Positions 50,801 through 54,760 of a stretch of 64,000 bases of DNA are shown one piece after another. The position numbers and the translations under genes are program-made. The stretch lies in NCBI GenBank assembly GCA_022410635.1, contig JAJVDF010000217.1, positions 1,795,112 to 1,859,111 of the forward strand. Direction: 5' to 3'. Positions within the stretch are counted from its first letter, which is position 1. Each line of letters begins with the position of its first letter. Under the pieces are notes generated by a model that worked only from the letters and a program-made list of their open reading frames with translations, was not told where the DNA came from and made no database searches. Source of the stretch: Tretioscincus oriximinensis. Taxonomy: Eukaryota; Chordata; Lepidosauria; Squamata; Gymnophthalmidae.

Positions 50801-52789
50801 GCGAATGACACCCAGGGCTCGCTCGCTCTTGCTCTGCCACCAGTTCAGCAGACGCAGCCACTGCGCTTGAGGCCTGCCTGACCAGAGACGGGGTGGGCAA
50901 GGTGGGAGCGCCGTGTGTCAGAGCGTCTGCAATCCACGGGACACCGTCCTCCTTGTGGAGTTCCCTGGGACAGGTGTGCAGGGGAAAGGTCCACCCGGAT
51001 GCTCCCGTGTCACCGGCCATACAGACGCCAGTGGCAGCCACCTTCTGGATAGGCAGAGAGACCAACGACAAGCCTCAATGCTCTGTGACGCTCCAGGCTG
51101 AGCTCCCTTAATGTGGCCTCTGTGGGGCTGCCCCGAAGGCTGTGCGAGTGACGCAGATGGTGCTGATTGACAGCGAGACCAGGACTGCTAGCCAGAACCG
51201 TCTCAGGCAGCCTAGAAGGAACCTCCCTTGGCTGCCCACTTGTTGCCACGGTTTTAACTTGAGCCTCAGTTATTCCTTCCAAAGGGACCTGCCTAAAACC
51301 TTGGGGTATAACACAAGGTGAAAATGTAAACCAGGAATAAAATACTCAGTACAGGCCGAAACACCGCTATAACCCCCCCCCCCTCCGAAACCCCAGCAAG
51401 TCAACATTCTACCCTTCCAAACAGGCGTGTGACACAAGGGGTCTAGATAAAGCCGGCAGCCTCCACAGCCACCTGGTGGCGCACAGGCGGATAAGGGTCG
51501 CGACGGGCGCCATCGGTCAGGGCGCCACAACGATCCANATCCACAACCCCGACTCCAAGACCCACTGGCTCGTCAGAAGATTCCGGCATTCAAAGCCGGC
51601 GGTGCTGAGATCACAGGGAATCGAAAATAAGTCGGCAAGAATCGTGCTGCCTGTTTACCAATCCATGGGGAGGCCACATTTGGAGCCCTGCACAATCCTG
51701 GTCACCAGCTCTTAGAAAGCGTATTGTGGGACTGAAGGAGGACGACCAGGGGGGTGGAACAAAGCCCCCTAGGAAATCAGGCTGCAATATCTGGGCCTCT
51801 TCAGCCTCAAAAGACAGTGCTTAAAAAGTGATCTGACCGAGGGGTCTAAAACCACGCATGGAATAGGTGAGGGGCAGAAGCTGATGGGCAGCCAAGGGAA
51901 AGCAGGCCTCCCGACCTTCTGCCAGAGGGCTACTGGCCCGTGGGACCTCCAGAAGGGGCGGGGGCAGCTAGCGGCCTGGGCTGCTTTGAGGCAGGGCTAG
52001 AGAAGTCCTGGACACCAAGAGTATCATCAATGGCTCCTTTGACAGATCTGCTCATCCTGCCTCTTCCCTGAAGCGCCACTGGCAGGGAGCCCGGAGCCGG
52101 CCTAAGGGGGCTGCAGCTCCACGCTGCAAGTTCCTCCGGGGGTCGCAGGGGGCCCCATATCGCGCAGGGGATCGCGCGGGGTGACTCGGGCTCCCTTCGC
52201 ACGTGGGCTGCCGGCGGGCGGCCTCCTGGGCCCAGCGCCCCAAACAGGCTCCCTGGGAGGGTCAGTCCTCCTCGCCCGCGGCTTGGGGGTCTGGTTGCCC
52301 CCGCGTGGAGCCGGGGAAGGCCGGGGAAGGCCGAGCGCCCCCCCCCCCGCTCCCTTCCGTGAGGCGACGATTCCCCCGGGAGGCAGGCGCGGGGCGGGGG
52401 GAGGGGGTTCCGTACGATGCTCCCCTCGGCGCCCCCCCTCCTTCGGACCCCCCCCCGCCTTCCCGGGATCCGCGATGACGCAGCCCCTCCCCCCGCGGCC
52501 CCCGCCCCTCCCTACCGGCCTGCAGGGCTGCGGCGAGTCCGCTGGCGCCGGCGCGGTCGTGGGGCTCGGCGGGCTCCGGCGGGGGGGTCTCCCCTGCTTC
52601 TTCCCCGGCGGCGCTCCGGGGCTCCCCGGGCCGGGAGCCCTTCAGGTCGTGGAAGAACCGCTTGGTCTCGCGCAGGTTGTGCTGCAGCCGCGCCAGGTGC
52701 CGGTTGTAGTGGGCGAAGGTCCGGCACAGCTCGCGGGCCGCCCCGCCGCCCCGCCCCGCGGGCCCCCCGCCGCCGCCCCCCGGCTGCAT
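11684..52789 (-). CDS. DSTYK: DSTYK, complete coding sequence in 13 exons
   Basis: Dual serine/threonine and tyrosine protein kinase (also called RIPK5), a cytoplasmic, membrane-associated kinase linked to FGF-receptor/ERK signalling and cell death; human variants cause urinary-tract malformation and spastic paraplegia 23. Exons 52516-52789, 31838-32226, 21543-22209, 18730-18965, 17905-17988, 17371-17547, 15405-15534, 15056-15212, 14497-14629, 14204-14317, 13381-13495, 12540-12674 and 11684-11871 join in phase, all GT-AG, to 932 codons plus TGA (human 929). Residues 1-90 are Gly/Pro-rich then RELCRTF-type helix; 92-610 form the conserved N-terminal region; the kinase domain is about 653-925. 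Visible motifs: Gly loop G662-R-G-Q-Y-G667, Lys684, Glu700, H778-R-D780, K782, N785, D798-L-G (for DFG) and A820-P-E. The frame ends LDDST as in other vertebrates. All catalytic residues are present, so it should be active. Confidence 0.97.
11872..12539 (-). other. DSTYK intron 12
   Basis: 668 bp, GC-rich, no repeat or RNA recognised. Confidence 0.5.
12540..12674 (-). CDS. DSTYK: DSTYK coding exon 12
   Basis: 135 nt, acceptor GGCCCAG, donor GTAGGC. Encodes [20 protein letters not shown] then [20 protein letters not shown] and NVRK. It carries the kinase subdomain IX Asp (S-V-D-V-Y-A-F-G). Confidence 0.97.
12675..13380 (-). other. DSTYK intron 11
   Basis: 706 bp. Nothing recognised beyond unique-looking GC-rich sequence. 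Confidence 0.5.
13381..13495 (-). CDS. DSTYK: DSTYK coding exon 11
   Basis: 115 nt, acceptor TTCACAG, donor GTGAGC. Encodes [20 protein letters not shown] then [18 protein letters not shown]. Holds the D-L-G metal-binding motif (DFG equivalent), the activation loop and A-P-E. Confidence 0.97.
13496..14203 (-). other. DSTYK intron 10
   Basis: 708 bp with a short TG-rich stretch at about 13950-13972. No other feature is seen. Confidence 0.5.
14204..14317 (-). CDS. DSTYK: DSTYK coding exon 10
   Basis: 114 nt, acceptor TTTACAG, donor GTGAGG. Encodes [20 protein letters not shown] then [18 protein letters not shown], including the catalytic loop H-R-D-I-K-L-K-N. Confidence 0.98.
14497..14629 (-). 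CDS. DSTYK: DSTYK coding exon 9
   Basis: 133 nt, acceptor ACCCTAG, donor GTGAGC. Encodes [20 protein letters not shown] then [20 protein letters not shown] and TGLK, including the hinge L-I-M-E-Q. Confidence 0.97.
14630..15055 (-). other. DSTYK intron 8
   Basis: 426 bp, nothing recognised. Confidence 0.5.
15056..15212 (-). CDS. DSTYK: DSTYK coding exon 8
   Basis: 157 nt, acceptor GTTGCAG, donor GTAGGT. Encodes [20 protein letters not shown] then [20 protein letters not shown] and [11 protein letters not shown]. It holds the glycine loop, the ATP-anchoring Lys and the helix C Glu. The junction residue is Gly, where I recall Arg in the human protein. Confidence 0.97.
15405..15534 (-). CDS. 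DSTYK: DSTYK coding exon 7
   Basis: 130 nt, acceptor CTTGGCAG, donor GTGAGT. Encodes [20 protein letters not shown] then [20 protein letters not shown] and LLY, the linker into the kinase domain. Confidence 0.97.
15535..17370 (-). other. DSTYK intron 6
   Basis: 1.8 kb. One degraded plus-strand CR1 tail (about 16085-16225: GCCATTTGCAGGGAGTGGAG, then a TTTTCCTCCTCCTGCTTGAT block, then GGCCCCATTCAGCAGGGCTC) and a purine-rich stretch at about 16980-17065. No exon is supported. Confidence 0.5.
17371..17547 (-). CDS. DSTYK: DSTYK coding exon 6
   Basis: 177 nt, phase 0 at both ends, acceptor CCCTAG, donor GTCTGT. Encodes [20 protein letters not shown] then [20 protein letters not shown] and [19 protein letters not shown]. 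Confidence 0.97.
17548..17904 (-). other. DSTYK intron 5
   Basis: 357 bp, no repeat or gene recognised. Confidence 0.5.
17905..17988 (-). CDS. DSTYK: DSTYK coding exon 5
   Basis: 84 nt, acceptor CTTGCAG, donor GTATAA. Encodes 28 residues: [20 protein letters not shown] then MLWEQIKQ. Both phases are 0. Confidence 0.96.
18081..18131. repeat. 17-bp tandem repeat, three units
   Basis: Three copies of a CAGAACTGTCAAAAACG unit at 18081, 18098 and 18115; the first differs by one base and one ambiguous base. Confidence 0.9.
18140..18620. repeat. Cluster of Penelope-tail-like repeats, mixed orientation
   Basis: 18140-18225 reads in reverse (CTTCCTCAGATGC, GAGACTAACAGAAAGGGAGG). 18298-18420 and 18490-18620 read forward (CATCTGAAGCTCCT; GAAGCTCCTGCTGCCTCC; TTGTTAGCCTCCGAGGGC). 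The shared blocks match the end of the GIY-YIG-bearing element at 30290. Confidence 0.5.
18730..18965 (-). CDS. DSTYK: DSTYK coding exon 4
   Basis: 236 nt, acceptor TCCTAG, donor GTAACG. Encodes [60 protein letters not shown] and [18 protein letters not shown]. One extra Gln (SQQD) relative to the mammalian SQD as I recall it. Confidence 0.96.
19050..19220 (+). mobile_element. Degraded CR1 fragment
   Basis: The block GGAAAGTGTTCTTTCACCCA and following CCACCGGCCTTTGGAA match the 3' part of the better CR1 copies (compare 34327 and 49833). Confidence 0.5.
19400..19587 (+). mobile_element. L2 retrotransposon fragment, 5' half of an interrupted copy
   Basis: Matches the L2 copy at about 42085-42240: GGGCTGCCCTTGGAAACG, GCTGGCCGGACACACAGCA, CTACCGAGCCCAATCCAAGG. 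It stops at the point where a CR1 begins and resumes at 20044. Confidence 0.8.
19588..20043 (-). mobile_element. CR1 fragment nested inside L2
   Basis: Starts AAGAACATAAGAAGAGCC, the 3' end of the CR1 family common here, and continues through TTTATACCCTTGGTGTCC and CAATCAGATCGCCTCTCAAA to ATATCCCTCTTGAGATGTG. Minus orientation, partly deleted. Confidence 0.8.
20044..20368 (+). mobile_element. L2 retrotransposon fragment, 3' half of the interrupted copy
   Basis: Resumes with CTACAAGGCCCTAAATATC, then CTAAAGGAAGGCCTCCCCCC and ends in an AAGTAAATAAATAAAC tail. In the uninterrupted copy the two halves are contiguous at about 42240-42260. Confidence 0.75.
20767..20850 (-). repeat. Unclassified dispersed repeat, copy 1
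   Basis: On the minus strand it reads CCTGCCATAGCCAACT and later TGTAACCCAGAATAAGC. The same order (CCTGCCGTAGACCAAACT and TATAACCCAGAATAAGG) occurs at 53868-53950. I do not recognise the family. Confidence 0.5.
21543..22209 (-). CDS. DSTYK: DSTYK coding exon 3
   Basis: 667 nt, the largest exon; acceptor CTCCTTAG, donor GTAAGT. Encodes [20 protein letters not shown] through [53 protein letters not shown] and [20 protein letters not shown] to DDAADMEFK. The last third (charged, heptad-like) is predicted helix or coiled coil. One ambiguous base at 21593 leaves one residue unresolved before NMKEELL. Confidence 0.97.
22273..24300 (-). mobile_element. CR1 retrotransposon, 5'-truncated, with reverse transcriptase
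   Basis: The 3' end (22273-22390) has the CR1 tail (CATAGAGTCGGAAGGGACCT). Upstream, 22347-23807 is open for 486 codons with RT motifs: [27 protein letters not shown] and [12 protein letters not shown] second frame (23713-24306) continues the 5' part ([13 protein letters not shown], then FKSPGPDE), so one frameshift separates them near 23750. The catalytic box is FADN, not the usual FADD, at 23136-23147, so this copy should be inactive. About 17 ambiguous bases lie within 23290-23880. Confidence 0.92.
25675..25860 (+). mobile_element. Probable Sauria-type SINE fragment
   Basis: The block TATTCGAAAGCAAAGGCATT followed by TGCAAGTAGATAAATGGGTA closely follows the conserved part of squamate Sauria SINEs, and an upstream GAGTTCAAGGCC resembles a tRNA B box. 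Degraded. If right, it favours a lepidosaur genome. Confidence 0.5.
27355..27495 (+). repeat. Degraded CR1 3' tail
   Basis: GTGCCGTCTGCAGGGGGCGA, TTTTGCCCCCTCCTTCTGC and GGCCCCTTCAACAGGGCTCC occur in the order seen at the 3' end of plus-strand CR1 copies. Confidence 0.45.
28845..28945 (+). repeat. Penelope-tail-like repeat
   Basis: Contains CCTCTTGTTGGTCTCTAAAG, GTGCTGCGAGACCCCC and AAAGACTAACAAG, the block order of the putative Penelope tail. Confidence 0.5.
29075..30262 (-). mobile_element. CR1 retrotransposon fragment with broken RT frames
   Basis: The 3' end begins with repeated ACATAAGAACATAAGAGG. Two overlapping minus frames (29498-29998 and 29884-30213) carry RT-C-terminal motifs: [17 protein letters not shown], a KFTDDSKLF catalytic box and [12 protein letters not shown]. 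At least one frameshift. A different CR1 subfamily from 22273-24300. Confidence 0.9.
30290..30874 (-). mobile_element. Penelope-like retroelement fragment, 3' part
   Basis: The minus strand carries an open frame for a GIY-YIG endonuclease domain (30532-30837) followed by a tail. The segment is bounded by 36-bp inverted repeats (30323-30358 and 30839-30874, 34 of 36 matching). The reverse transcriptase is missing. GIY-YIG endonuclease downstream of RT is the hallmark of Penelope-like elements, and inverted or tandem terminal copies are known for them. The segment lies between two CR1 fragments. Confidence 0.75.
30532..30837 (-). pseudogene. GIY-YIG endonuclease domain of a Penelope-like element
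   Basis: 101 codons without a stop, ending TGA at 30532-30534 and bounded upstream by TAA at 30838. Residues 4-7 are CQQC, 11-18 are LYIGQTGQ, Arg21/Arg23 and Glu26-His27 follow, then [15 protein letters not shown] and [14 protein letters not shown]. This matches the zinc-ligand-plus-Y.IG arrangement of Penelope endonucleases. No own start codon: it is a remnant of a longer polyprotein. Confidence 0.75.
30875..31130 (+). mobile_element. CR1 fragment
   Basis: Encodes [20 protein letters not shown] then [20 protein letters not shown] and [11 protein letters not shown], the conserved C-terminal part of CR1 ORF2. It ends in a junction with a different CR1 tail (about 31122-31180, GGTCCCTTCCAACTC). 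Confidence 0.85.
31838..32226 (-). CDS. DSTYK: DSTYK coding exon 2
   Basis: 389 nt, acceptor TTTCAG, donor GTACAG. Encodes [60 protein letters not shown], then [33 protein letters not shown] and [14 protein letters not shown]. The [16 protein letters not shown] stretch looks like a degenerate P-loop. The ambiguous base 31844 falls in a CTN codon, so Leu is certain. Confidence 0.97.
34003..34680 (+). mobile_element. CR1 fragment with 3' end
   Basis: Starts with the conserved ORF2 end ([49 protein letters not shown]) and runs through the 3' UTR to CTTCTTATGTTCTTATGTTC. Near-intact for its last ~670 bp, so relatively young. Confidence 0.9.
34930..35185 (-). mobile_element. CR1 3' end
   Basis: Opens with a triplicated AACATAAG unit and continues GAGCCATACTGGATCAGGCC to TTTATACCCTTCAATCCC. 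It faces the plus copy that ends at 34680, forming an inverted pair with a ~250-bp spacer. Confidence 0.88.
35700..36212 (+). repeat. Two tandem Penelope-tail-like copies, the first split by a hAT element
   Basis: First tail: GAAGTCACCTTGCC through CTTGTTAGGCTCTAGTG (to 35833), interrupted by the hAT copy, resuming CTACGAGATCCTCTTGCTAG at 36117. Second tail: GAAGTGGACTTGCC, GAAGCTCCTGCTGCATC, CTTGTTAGACTCTAAAGG, ending at about 36212 where an L2 tail starts. Confidence 0.5.
35834..36108. mobile_element. hAT-type non-autonomous transposon with perfect 8-bp target duplication
   Basis: 275 bp beginning CAGGGGTCCACACG and ending GAGGATCCCTG, so the inverted ends agree at CAGGG.TCC. Both sides are flanked by ctctagtg (35826-35833 and 36109-36116), the 8-bp duplication typical of hAT. 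Removing the element plus one repeat restores a continuous Penelope-tail-like sequence. Confidence 0.88.
36213..36890 (-). mobile_element. L2 retrotransposon fragment
   Basis: Minus-strand L2 3' end with a TTTATTTATTTATTTATACA tail and CCCCGCCCTATTCCCGAAGG. The frame 36350-36682 encodes [20 protein letters not shown] then [19 protein letters not shown], ending with [11 protein letters not shown]. Confidence 0.9.
36925..37200 (+). repeat. Two CR1 3'-end relics
   Basis: GAGCAGGGGGTTGGACCCGA occurs at about 36930 and again at about 37144, the second followed by TCCCTTCCAACTCTATGATA, the CR1 terminus. Confidence 0.75.
37201..37269. repeat. Perfect 30-bp inverted repeat (hairpin, 9-nt loop)
   Basis: Left arm 37201-37230 starts GAGAAAAGCGGGGTAC; right arm 37240-37269 is its exact complement; the loop is TCTTATCAT. 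It begins directly after a CR1 end. The right arm resembles the CCCCGCTTTTCTCTCC tail block of reptile SINE/LINE copies. Confidence 0.95.
37631..37650. repeat. (TG)n microsatellite
   Basis: A TG run followed by TATATATA. Confidence 0.85.
39725..40222 (-). mobile_element. CR1 fragment
   Basis: Degraded 3' end at about 39735 (AACCTAAGAACCTCAGGGGA), clearer from TTTATACCCTTGGCGTCC to TTTTGAGGCTGAAGAGGCCC and CAGATTTCATAAGGGAAG. Partly deleted. Confidence 0.8.
40225..41110 (+). mobile_element. Possible solo LTR or LTR-like unit
   Basis: Contains features of an LTR in order: a TATA-like AAATAAAAGGG (40432), a GC-rich start region, a cluster of TAATAAAC poly(A)-type signals (about 40735) and a pyrimidine stretch. 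I could not define matching ends, a primer-binding site or a duplication, so this is tentative. No retroviral genes are seen. Confidence 0.3.
41225..42697 (+). mobile_element. L2 retrotransposon with a long RT frame and intact YADD box
   Basis: 424 codons open at 41247-42521: [27 protein letters not shown] then [27 protein letters not shown], and [10 protein letters not shown] with YADD at 41676-41687. The C-terminal part has [18 protein letters not shown] and [20 protein letters not shown]. The tail ends in a (CAAA)n(TAAA)n run at 42640-42695. The 5' part (endonuclease and early RT) is missing. About 17 ambiguous bases are scattered in the frame. Confidence 0.93.
42640..42695. repeat. (CAAA)n(TAAA)n microsatellite at the L2 3' end
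   Basis: About ten ACAA units pass into five TAAA units. L2-clade elements typically end in such short repeats. Confidence 0.95.
44583..44660 (-). mobile_element. L2 3' tail
   Basis: TTATTATTTATTTATACTTA followed by TACCCCGCCCTATACCC and AAGGTCTCAGGGCGACC, the same terminus as the copies at 36213 and 42697. Confidence 0.85.
45295..45490 (+). mobile_element. MIR/CORE-SINE-like fragment
   Basis: The order GGCTGAGAGAGTTATGAAG, ACTGTGATAAGCCCAAGGTC, ACTCACCTGGCTTCATG follows the 3' half of MIR-type SINEs. Confidence 0.4.
45841..45860. repeat. Poly(A) run
   Basis: About 18 A residues in a row, possibly the tail of an unrecognised retroposed copy. Confidence 0.8.
45999..46826 (-). mobile_element. 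CR1 fragment split by an L2 insertion
   Basis: The 3' end is at about 46000 (ACATAAGAACCTCACAGGAG). The CR1 stops at about 46112, an L2 copy in the other orientation occupies 46113-46480, and the CR1 resumes at about 46485 with CACTCCCTGCAAAAGGCATT through CCATGCATTATTTTGCAT. Confidence 0.8.
46113..46480 (+). mobile_element. L2 3' fragment nested inside CR1
   Basis: AACCTGCCCGTGCCCTAAGA, GTACCACCCCTTTCAACAGC, CCCCTCGAGGTGCGTCTGTC and a final AAATAAATAAATAAAA match the 3' end of the L2 at 41225-42697. Confidence 0.88.
46827..47715 (-). mobile_element. CR1 fragment with degraded RT
   Basis: A second CR1 joined to the previous one. Frames 46864-47178, 47203-47505 and 47400-47699 carry [39 protein letters not shown] and [13 protein letters not shown]. 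The catalytic box reads FGDNTK, so it is dead. Confidence 0.88.
48040..48115 (+). repeat. Short CR1-like fragment
   Basis: GGGGTATAAAATTAGGCACG and GACAAAGGGAAAAGATTTT resemble the C-terminal coding end of CR1. Degraded. Confidence 0.4.
48290..48530 (-). mobile_element. CR1 3' end
   Basis: ACATAAGCACATAAGAGGAT, CACCTAGTCCAGCATTCTGT and CTATTTATACCCTTGGTATC identify the family. Confidence 0.82.
49120..49193. mobile_element. Palindromic TA-flanked miniature element, copy 1
   Basis: 74 bp with inverted ends TACTGCTCAAAAC and GTTTTGAGCAGTA. Arms pair over most of the length around a TGTG centre. TA at both ends fits Tc1/mariner insertion. No coding capacity. Confidence 0.8.
49203..49228. repeat. 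(TATG)n / (AG)n microsatellite
   Basis: Four or more TATG units followed by AGAGAGAGAG. Confidence 0.85.
49397..50180 (+). mobile_element. CR1 fragment with internal deletion
   Basis: The RT part ([20 protein letters not shown], then [30 protein letters not shown]) runs to about 49810, then jumps directly to the 3' UTR (GAACAGACAAAGGAAAGTAT) and ends in CTTCTGATGTTCTTATGT. The catalytic FADD is intact but about 500 bp of the ORF2 end are missing. Confidence 0.9.
51610..52035 (+). mobile_element. Old CR1 fragment
   Basis: GGGAGGCCACATTTGGAGCC, ATCTGGGCCTCTTCAGCCTC and related blocks follow CR1 ORF2, with many substitutions and gaps. It lies next to the DSTYK CpG island. Confidence 0.65.
52516..52789 (-). 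CDS. DSTYK: DSTYK coding exon 1 (start codon)
   Basis: 274 coding nt from ATG at 52787-52789 (G at -3) to donor GTAGGG. Begins [16 protein letters not shown], then [35 protein letters not shown], and ends GLAAALQAG, aligned with the mammalian IRELCRGF...LRETQKFF region. The Gly-rich start is divergent, so the exact start codon is slightly less certain than the exon. Confidence 0.92.
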
Positions 52790-52980
52790 TCCGCCGCCGC
52801 CCCCGCGCCCAGCTCGGCCCCCTCCTCGGGCGCCTGACAGCCGCCCCGGCCCGCCGCACTGCGCACCCGCACCCGCCGCCGCGGCGGAACCTTTATCCGT
52901 CCGCTGCTGTGGCCGGGCGGGCGGGGGAACCCCTCAGGCCGTACGCGGCCAATGGGATCCCCCGCGCTACGGGGAGGACC

Positions 52981-52994
52981 ATGGGAGATGTAGT
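52981..52994 (-). promoter_or_regulatory. GFY-type motif
   Basis: The minus strand reads ACTACATCTCCCAT, a near match to ACTACAATTCCCAG, about 190 bp upstream of the DSTYK ATG. Confidence 0.5.
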
Positions 52995-53074
52995 CCCGGC
53001 AGGCGGCTGCCGGAAGCCCTTCGCGCGACACGCCCCTTTTCACGCGCAGTAATGGATGGCGGCCGGGACGAAGG

Positions 53075-53084
53075 GCATTGTGGG
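53075..53084 (-). promoter_or_regulatory. ZNF143 SBS core
   Basis: The minus strand reads CCCACAATGC, the core of the classical ZNF143 (Staf) binding site. Confidence 0.5.
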
Positions 53085-53402
53085 GCTCGTATGCTATGGC
53101 AGGGAGGCCGTAATCCCAGGCGGGGCTCCGCGCAGGAGGCGCCTCCACCCCTTTAAGCGCAGCTGCCGCTTCTTCTCCTTCCCACGCAGGGGCCGAGATC
53201 GCCGCGGGCCCCTTGCGTGGCAAAAAGCGANGGCGGCGCCTCCCCCAGCCACCTTCCTGCAAGCAGGAAAACGTTTCCGGCCGGTAGGGCTGGGTTGGCT
53301 AAAAAGGCTTCCTCCCTCCCAGGGCTCTTTGCGGTGCAGGCTCGGCGCTGTAGCCCGCAGGGTCCCACGCAGGCCGAGCTGCAGAGGTTGCGCGCAGCTC
53401 AG

Positions 53403-53421
53403 ACTACACTTCCCAGCATGC
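53403..53421 (+). promoter_or_regulatory. ZNF143/THAP11 (GFY-type) motif
   Basis: ACTACACTTCCCAGCATGC matches the extended ZNF143-THAP11 promoter motif (ACTACAATTCCCAGCATGC) at 18 of 19 positions. Confidence 0.7.
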
Positions 53422-53554
53422 TCAGCTGCCAGCACAACATCTCCGTTCCACTGTCCTCACTTTTGAGGTGCTGCTGTTCCTGCCAGGGTTCGGGACAGGA
53501 TCCCACGGAGGGTAAATCGAGAAGCGGCGGAATTAACAAGAGTGTCGATACAAG

Positions 53555-53785
53555 GGGAGCCCTGCTGCTGCACGGGGCCGGAGCCCACTTAGCCCAGCCT
53601 TCTGTCTCCCTCCGTGGCCCCCACTTGCACCTGGGCAGCCTGGAGCAGAAGGAGGAATCCTGCACGTGGCTCCATCTCAGAGGAGGCGTCAAAAGATCCA
53701 TCCTTGCAGCTGGTTATGCCCTGGCTTCCACGAACGTGTCTAATCCTGTCTTGAAGCTATCCAGGCTGCCAGCTACTATAAAAAC
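53555..53785 (-). mobile_element. CR1 3' end, degraded
   Basis: GGGGAGCCCTGCTGCTGCAC, CCCACTTAGCCCAGCCTTCT and TCTAATCCTGTCTTGAAGCT follow the CR1 3' UTR. Confidence 0.75.
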
Positions 53786-53867
53786 GATAAAGCACCAAAT
53801 GCAGATGAAAGAGAAGTCATGAAAGGGGAGATGCAGAACTGTCTTGTCACAATGTCACCAGCAACAC

Positions 53868-53950
53868 GTGGGCCTGCCGTAGACCAAACTAGTATGCAGC
53901 TATCCTATTCCAAGGTATAACCCAGAATAAGGCCAAGTGCAAATGCAGAG
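53868..53950 (+). repeat. Unclassified dispersed repeat, copy 2
   Basis: See 20767-20850. GGGCCTGCCGTAGACCAAAC is followed about 30 bp later by TATAACCCAGAATAAGGCC. Confidence 0.5.
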
Positions 53951-54682
53951 ATGTTGCAGTTTGAAAATGTTTGCAACTCTTTGAAAATAAAAGATGATCA
54001 AAATTTTTGAAATATTCAGTACATAATATTTTTGCATTTCACTTCCCCTTGCTTGCAATGCAAAACTAGCTCACCTGTAACGATCCAGATCAGTTGAGGG
54101 TTTGGTATCAGCCTGGCAGCAGGCCCAGAGAGCTCAGCTGCACTATCATTCCTAGTTCACCCTATTAAATGTGTCCAATGGCCACTTAAAAGCCATTTAA
54201 GAAGTTTGGTATGGTAATGAATAGCTCTTGCAGTCTCACTACCTGCATTTCAGCTGGAGAAACTCCAGAAGGACCTTGTGAGGCTGGAAGAAAAGGAAAA
54301 CAGGAGTTTCGGCTTCTTCAGCTGCACGCCAAGGGAGCCATAACTTACCTAAATGACTGGAGGGTTCACGGTTCCAAAGCCCATTAACTGGCTTTCTACC
54401 CCCCTCCCCCATTGCCTCACCCCCCCCCCCCACACTGTTCTTACTGCTGCCACTTTTCTGCCCATTGGTGAGGCTTCCTGTCAGGGTAGCCAGGTGAGGC
54501 AGCAGCCTAGGTGCCAACCTCTGCATTTGGATGCTGTGTAGCTGGACGCCAATCCCTGCAGCCACCATTTTAAACGCGGCTCCCCTGGCAATTGTGTATT
54601 CAATCAGAGCCCCAGGCAGACNGGTTTTATTGGCCTCTGGGTTGCTCATTGATGGGTTTGTCACTGCGATCTGCTTTATATA

Positions 54683-54760
54683 TACTGCTCAAAACAATTA
54701 AGGGAATACTGTAACTTAACAGTGTATGTTAAAATGTTCCCTTAATTGTTTTGAGCAGTA
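54683..54760. mobile_element. Palindromic TA-flanked miniature element, copy 2
   Basis: 78 bp, ends TACTGCTCAAAACAATTAAG and CTTAATTGTTTTGAGCAGTA, exact inverse of each other over 20 bp. Same family as 49120-49193. Confidence 0.85.

Larger units (their letters stand above)
32227..52515 (-). other. DSTYK intron 1 (20.3 kb)
   Basis: The main repeat sink: CR1, L2, hAT, Penelope tails, a palindromic element and an LTR-like stretch, listed separately. The segments 32300-33990, 37500-39700, 42720-44580, 44660-45290, 45490-45990 and 50190-51600 contain no gene or repeat that I can name. Confidence 0.6.
52060..53420. promoter_or_regulatory. CpG island / DSTYK promoter region
   Basis: CpG-rich sequence covering DSTYK exon 1 and about 600 bp upstream of it. 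No TATA box. It contains a cluster of ZNF143/THAP11-type motifs (52981, 53075 and 53403) and a GGATGGCGGCC YY1-like motif at about 53054. The transcription start is probably between 52800 and 53100. Confidence 0.75.
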
